Positions 61,131-64,000 of a stretch of 64,000 bases of DNA are shown piece after piece; position 1 is the stretch's first letter; the number at the start of each line of letters is the position of its first letter. The stretch comes from Paraburkholderia aromaticivorans (lineage in GTDB: Bacteria; Pseudomonadota; Gammaproteobacteria; Burkholderiales; Burkholderiaceae): positions 3,038,001 to 3,102,000 of the forward strand of contig NZ_CP051515.1 of the NCBI RefSeq assembly GCF_012689525.1. Reading direction: 5' to 3'. The notes beneath the pieces are model-generated. The model did not search any database, was not told where the DNA came from, and saw nothing but the letters and a program-made list of their open reading frames with translations. The position numbers and the translations under genes were made by a program.

Positions 61131-61265
61131 GTGACCGAACTGAACATAGCGCATCACGGAGTTCAAGCGTTCGCCGCGCTCAAGGAGGCGAGACAAGGCG
61201 GCCGCGCTACGGCTCAGGTGAACAGCGATGCAGGTGAGCACGCACTTGCAATCCGCGTATCCTGA
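61131..61265 (+). CDS. Possible 44-residue ORF
   Basis: GTG 61131 opens a frame reading VTELNIAHHGVQAFAALKEA, then RQGGRATAQVNSDAG. Composition is protein-like, but no ribosome site is clear. Offered only as a candidate. Confidence 0.22.
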   Translation: MTELNIAHHGVQAFAALKEARQGGRATAQVNSDAGEHALAIRVS

Positions 61266-61816
61266 AAGCCAGGGCGAAATTCTACCTCTTCCGATGTGTC
61301 GCACCGTTTTGCGGCGCCTATCGGAAAACTTAAGTCCGAAAGGAGCACACCGTTGGGGCTGCCTCGCGAGCGACCTGAGGCACATGTTTTCCCAACATCG
61401 GCCGCGGCGCTTAATGGCAACACCCGACGCGGTGCAGCGAATGCACCACCTTTGATCAATCTGACTGGCATGCATTCACCACAAAATATTTCGTCGCTAA
61501 TGGACTATGCACTGTTATTGAGCACAATTATCCCAACAACGATATAAATCGATAAAGGGATGCGCTATGCATGCCGTCCCAGTCTGTTGCGATATACGAT
61601 AATCCTTTCTCAATCTTACCCAATCACGGAACGAATCAGCCGCTCAGCAAGGCTGCTCGCCATCTCGCCGCTCAACGTCCACAACAGCCAATGTGTTGGT
61701 TAATTCAGCCATGAAATACTGACAAGAAAATTACACGTATAGCATGCTCTAATAAGAAAAAAGACGGAGTCTTGGGGAGAAGTCTCTGTAGACCACACAT
61801 TTCCGGGGAAAAATAA
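61266..61816. promoter_or_regulatory. 550-base AT-rich region before AraC-type gene, operator at 61696-61711
   Basis: No convincing gene. TTGGTTAATTCAGCCA (61696-61711) matches TTGGCAAATTCGGCCA at 63836 in 13 of 16 positions, and a half-site ending AGCCA lies 21 bases upstream. The leader sequence CATTTCCGGGGAA occurs just before the start codon and again before the gene at 63950. Confidence 0.5.
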
Positions 61817-62887
61817 ATGGATTTGGTACATACTCTGCCGCGCAGTTCGCGGCACAGTGCCGTGCCGATGCAAACGAACGCTCTGACTCGCGTCGACATC
61901 GCGCTGTTCAACGGATTCGCATTGCCTACGGTCGCTGCACTCATCGAGATTTTCCAGAGGGCTAACTCGCTAGTCACCGCACCGCGGTCGGGCCGCGCAC
62001 GTTACGACGTCTCGCTGCTTTCCGCCGCGGGCGGGCGCATCGCCAGTTCGTCATCGGTCTTTGTCTGGACCGACGATGTCCAGTCGCATCGAGGCACGAA
62101 TGAGCCGCACCTGTTGTTCATTGCAGGCGGCGCCGGCGTGCAGCAGGCATGCCGCGACGAGCGGTTGAGTAACTGGCTTCGCCGCAGGCATCCGTTCAGC
62201 GAGATCGTGCATCCGATCGCGGAAGGCCAACTGCTGCTTCAGGCCGCCGGACTGCCCAGCCGTTACTGCCCGCTTCTCTATGGAGACAACGAAGCACCCG
62301 GCCTGCATCCGGCGCGGTTGACAGAAGCGCCGGGCGCCGTATCGACCGCGCTGCGTATCGTTGAAGAGGATCTCGGTGCCGATCTGGCGCAGCGGGTTGC
62401 CGAGTCGATCGCGCCGCAACCCAAGACGCCTTTCAGCTCGTCGATCACGCTTGACGTGACGCCGCAGATCAGCGAGAAGATCCTGGCGTCGGCCCGCTGG
62501 CTGGAAGCGAACGTCGATCGTCCCATCTCGATCGACGACGCGGCGCAGGTCGCAGCGATGAGCGAGCGCAACTTCCTGCGTCGCTTCAAGAGCGAGATCG
62601 GCATGACGCCCTCCGACTATCTGCTTCGCGCACGTCTGAATATGAGTTGCCGGATGCTGGTTGAATCGCGTCTGCCCGTCGACAAGATCGCGCGCCGCTG
62701 CGGTATCGGCAGCGGCGGGCAGTTGTCGAAGCTGTTCAGGAAATATCTGGAGACGACGCCGACGGACTATCGAACGCGCAACCACGTGGCACAGCAGAAG
62801 CCCAAAGCACAGGTACCGCATCAACGGCGTGAGTTCGATCCAGGCGTTCGGATCGAAGCCGACTACACAAGTCAAGTCGAAGCGTAA
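61817..62887 (+). CDS. GlxA/AraC-family regulator with DJ-1/PfpI-like domain
   Basis: 356 residues. The N-terminal DJ-1/GATase-like domain is about 25-195 (VDIALFNGFALPTVAALIEIF; LLFIAGGAGVQQAC). The double AraC HTH is about 225-322 (ISIDDAAQVAAMSERNFLRR; LPVDKIARRCGIGSGGQLSKLF). GlxA-type regulators sense small metabolites and often control catabolic or exopolysaccharide genes. GGGGAAAAATAA precedes ATG. The operator-like repeat upstream is shared with the gene at 63950, suggesting cross- or autoregulation. Confidence 0.9.
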   Translation: MDLVHTLPRSSRHSAVPMQTNALTRVDIALFNGFALPTVAALIEIFQRANSLVTAPRSGRARYDVSLLSAAGGRIASSSSVFVWTDDVQSHRGTNEPHLLFIAGGAGVQQACRDERLSNWLRRRHPFSEIVHPIAEGQLLLQAAGLPSRYCPLLYGDNEAPGLHPARLTEAPGAVSTALRIVEEDLGADLAQRVAESIAPQPKTPFSSSITLDVTPQISEKILASARWLEANVDRPISIDDAAQVAAMSERNFLRRFKSEIGMTPSDYLLRARLNMSCRMLVESRLPVDKIARRCGIGSGGQLSKLFRKYLETTPTDYRTRNHVAQQKPKAQVPHQRREFDPGVRIEADYTSQVEA

Positions 62888-62895
62888 GACAGAAC

Positions 62896-62919
62896 CCGGC
62901 GGTACATCGCTACCGCCGG
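62896..62919 (+). terminator. Hairpin after AraC-type gene
   Basis: CCGGCGGTA (62896-62904) and TACCGCCGG (62911-62919) form a perfect 9-bp stem with a six-base loop, nine bases after the stop codon. No U-tract follows, so it may be a 3'-end stabiliser or weak terminator. Confidence 0.5.
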
Positions 62920-62980
62920 AAGATGACCACGGCCACCCAAGTCTATGCAGGGCCAAGATACTTGAATGATCATGCCGCGT

Positions 62981-63156
62981 TGAGCCCTTCTTATGTCATG
63001 TTCAGTCAACAACGTGACGCCATCCGCCGCTCGCGTCTTGAGTCTACTTCGAACGAATACACTTGGCGTCGGCCTTTCGAGGGGCGCCTCTCTCAGTCAA
63101 CCCCAACCCCTCGATTTTCTGGCCTGCCGCTCCTTCGGGCGGCAGGTTCCTTTTTT
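62981..63156 (+). repeat. ~177-bp repeat, copy 2 (possible small RNA)
   Basis: Same orientation and layout as 60200-60377. TCGAGGGG...CCCCTCGA forms an 8-bp stem here too, followed by the terminator hairpin. Bases differ mostly in loops and spacers, while stem arms are kept, which favours a conserved RNA structure. Confidence 0.7.
63123..63156 (+). terminator. Intrinsic terminator ending repeat copy 2
   Basis: CCTGCCGC (63123-63130) pairs with GCGGCAGG (63139-63146), loop eight bases, followed by TTCC and six T's (63151-63156). Confidence 0.85.
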
Positions 63157-63264
63157 CTCCGCCATATCAGGTTCGAGTCGCGTGTCCAACTACGCGCCAG
63201 GCGTCTCGCGAGGCACATGCATCCACGTCCTTGATACATACGAAAACTCCCGAATGGAGCGCAG

Positions 63265-63492
63265 ATGGATGAGAAAGTGACTTATGTGTACGAGTACACG
63301 GGTGGTTTTGGTACGTACCGTACTACTGGGAAAAGGTTCGCATGTCATCTCCCCCTTGTCGGCGACAATGTAGTCATGAAGGTCGATGAACTGGGATTCG
63401 ATGATGTTTTCAAAGTGAAGTCACAACTCTTCGAGTACGACAAAGCTGGATCCTTGACTGTTACATTGACTCTGTCTCATACCGTCACATAG
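63265..63492 (+). CDS. Small beta-rich hypothetical protein
   Basis: 75 residues. GGAG lies six bases before ATG 63265. Alternating hydrophobic pattern (VTYVYEYTGGFGTYRTTGKR; VVMKVDELGFDDVFKVKSQL; LTVTLTLSHTV) suggests a small beta-barrel or sandwich. GC is lower than in the rest of the window, consistent with acquired DNA. Not recognised. Confidence 0.6.
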   Translation: MDEKVTYVYEYTGGFGTYRTTGKRFACHLPLVGDNVVMKVDELGFDDVFKVKSQLFEYDKAGSLTVTLTLSHTVT

Positions 63493-63949
63493 GATCACTA
63501 CATATCGATGATAGATAGTTTTCTTCGTTACGACAGGCTTGAATGCATGGTCTCGTAGCGCTCCCACAATAGGCCTGCACTTACATTCATTCCGCACTGT
63601 TCTATGCATTTTAATGGCGCTCTTTATCGGGCTCACATTCGATATTTCAATTCAGAATAAAAATTAACGCCTTTTAGTTCTTTGCTCGATATTCCATCGA
63701 AACCAACTCGATAGAGTGCATTTCACACTTACTCAAGAATCGCCCACGCTGTCAAATTAAACCCGCCAGTTATCCAACGGATAATTCCCTTGCCCCCAGA
63801 AACACACCATAAATTTGGCAATTCTGGCCAACACCTTGGCAAATTCGGCCAGTCATTAATGCAGCGCAACAACGTTATGTAGCATTCGATCAAACAATTA
63901 AAAGCGGCTTAGAGACGGCCGGCAAGTCACTCATTTCCGGGGAAGTACG
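63493..63949. promoter_or_regulatory. 457-base AT-rich region with tandem operator at 63815-63851
   Basis: No gene seen. TTGGCAATTCTGGCCA (63815-63830) and TTGGCAAATTCGGCCA (63836-63851) are direct repeats with a 21-base period; each contains TGGC-N7-GCCA. They lie 98 bases before the start at 63950 and fit an AraC/GlxA-type activator site. Confidence 0.55.
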
Positions 63950-64000
63950 ATGGAGTTTCTTTGCAACGTGAAGCATAAGAATGCACTTCAAGCACCCGCT
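63950..64000 (+). CDS. Start of a gene cut by the window edge, possibly a GlxA-like regulator
   Basis: Seventeen codons (MEFLCNVKHKNALQAPA) are visible. The leader CATTTCCGGGGAAGTACG matches that of the AraC-type gene at 61817 (CATTTCCGGGGAA), and the operator region is similar. A paralogous regulator is a reasonable guess, but the visible protein is too short to confirm. Confidence 0.5.
   Translation, partial: MEFLCNVKHKNALQAPA

Noticed and set aside
61065..61475. 136-codon minus ORF
   Set aside because: Cysteine- and arginine-rich with no domain pattern; likely non-coding.
60200..63156. Integron attC or insertion-sequence ends as explanation of the two repeats
   Set aside because: The copies are same-orientation, end in terminators, lack terminal inverted repeats and flank no transposase or integrase.
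1..64000. CRISPR, tRNA, rRNA, prophage or transposase genes
   Set aside because: No short regularly spaced repeats, cloverleaf-like sequences, rRNA motifs, phage structural proteins or DDE/tyrosine recombinases were recognised.

Overview
The window is GC-rich, densely coded DNA. It is dominated by catabolic genes paired with LysR, GntR, LacI or MarR regulators. A DUF4148 secreted protein, a trimeric porin, a gluconate-dehydrogenase-like complex and many MFS carriers all point to Burkholderiales, most likely Paraburkholderia, Burkholderia or Caballeronia. The density of transporters, regulators and degraded genes suggests a secondary chromosome or megaplasmid. That placement rests on gene content and protein style, not on a search. 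I saw no rRNA, tRNA, CRISPR array, transposase or prophage.

Layout. 1-8.2 kb: LysR/MFS pair, cupin/LysR pair, NADPH:quinone reductase-like enzyme, LysR/ThDP-enzyme pair and a small DUF4148 protein. 8.3-17.5 kb: a GntR gene divergent from a long operon (MFS, MmgE/PrpD, half-length MmgE/PrpD, GlcG/HbpS-like protein, and a three-subunit membrane dehydrogenase with FAD flavoprotein, small subunit and triheme cytochrome c), closed by an 18-bp bidirectional terminator shared with a porin gene. 18.9-26.2 kb: SDR, two MFS carriers, two MmgE/PrpD proteins and a GntR regulator with TTGTCGACAA-type operators. 26.4-34 kb: UTRA-type GntR, VOC protein, MFS, DUF190 protein, MscS channel, SRPBCC protein, and a MarR/enoyl-CoA hydratase pair sharing one operator motif. 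34-42 kb: a FrcBCA-like sugar ABC transporter facing a tightly overlapped operon of amidohydrolase, isomerase, SDR and MFS with its LysR regulator. 42-50.4 kb: split chromate transporter, two tail-to-tail PBP4-like carboxypeptidases, LysR/aldo-keto reductase pair and small unknown genes. 50.5-55.6 kb: NarL-type response regulator with a decayed kinase, then MFS, DHDPS-family enzyme and LacI regulator behind AGCGCT operators, then an SDR remnant.

55.7-59.4 kb is the most interesting locus. A beta-ketoacyl-synthase-III-like enzyme is followed, 28 bases later, by a large hybrid histidine kinase whose membrane input domain resembles CqsS/LqsS alpha-hydroxyketone quorum-sensing receptors. No CqsA-type synthase is visible. 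The pair looks like a possible synthase/receptor signalling module with an unusual synthase.

59.5-64 kb is a lower-GC accessory stretch. It holds an internally deleted GGDEF-EAL gene, two copies of a ~177-bp repeat ending in a strong terminator (possible small RNA family), several small unknown ORFs, a GlxA/AraC-type regulator, and the start of another gene whose leader and operator resemble those of that regulator.
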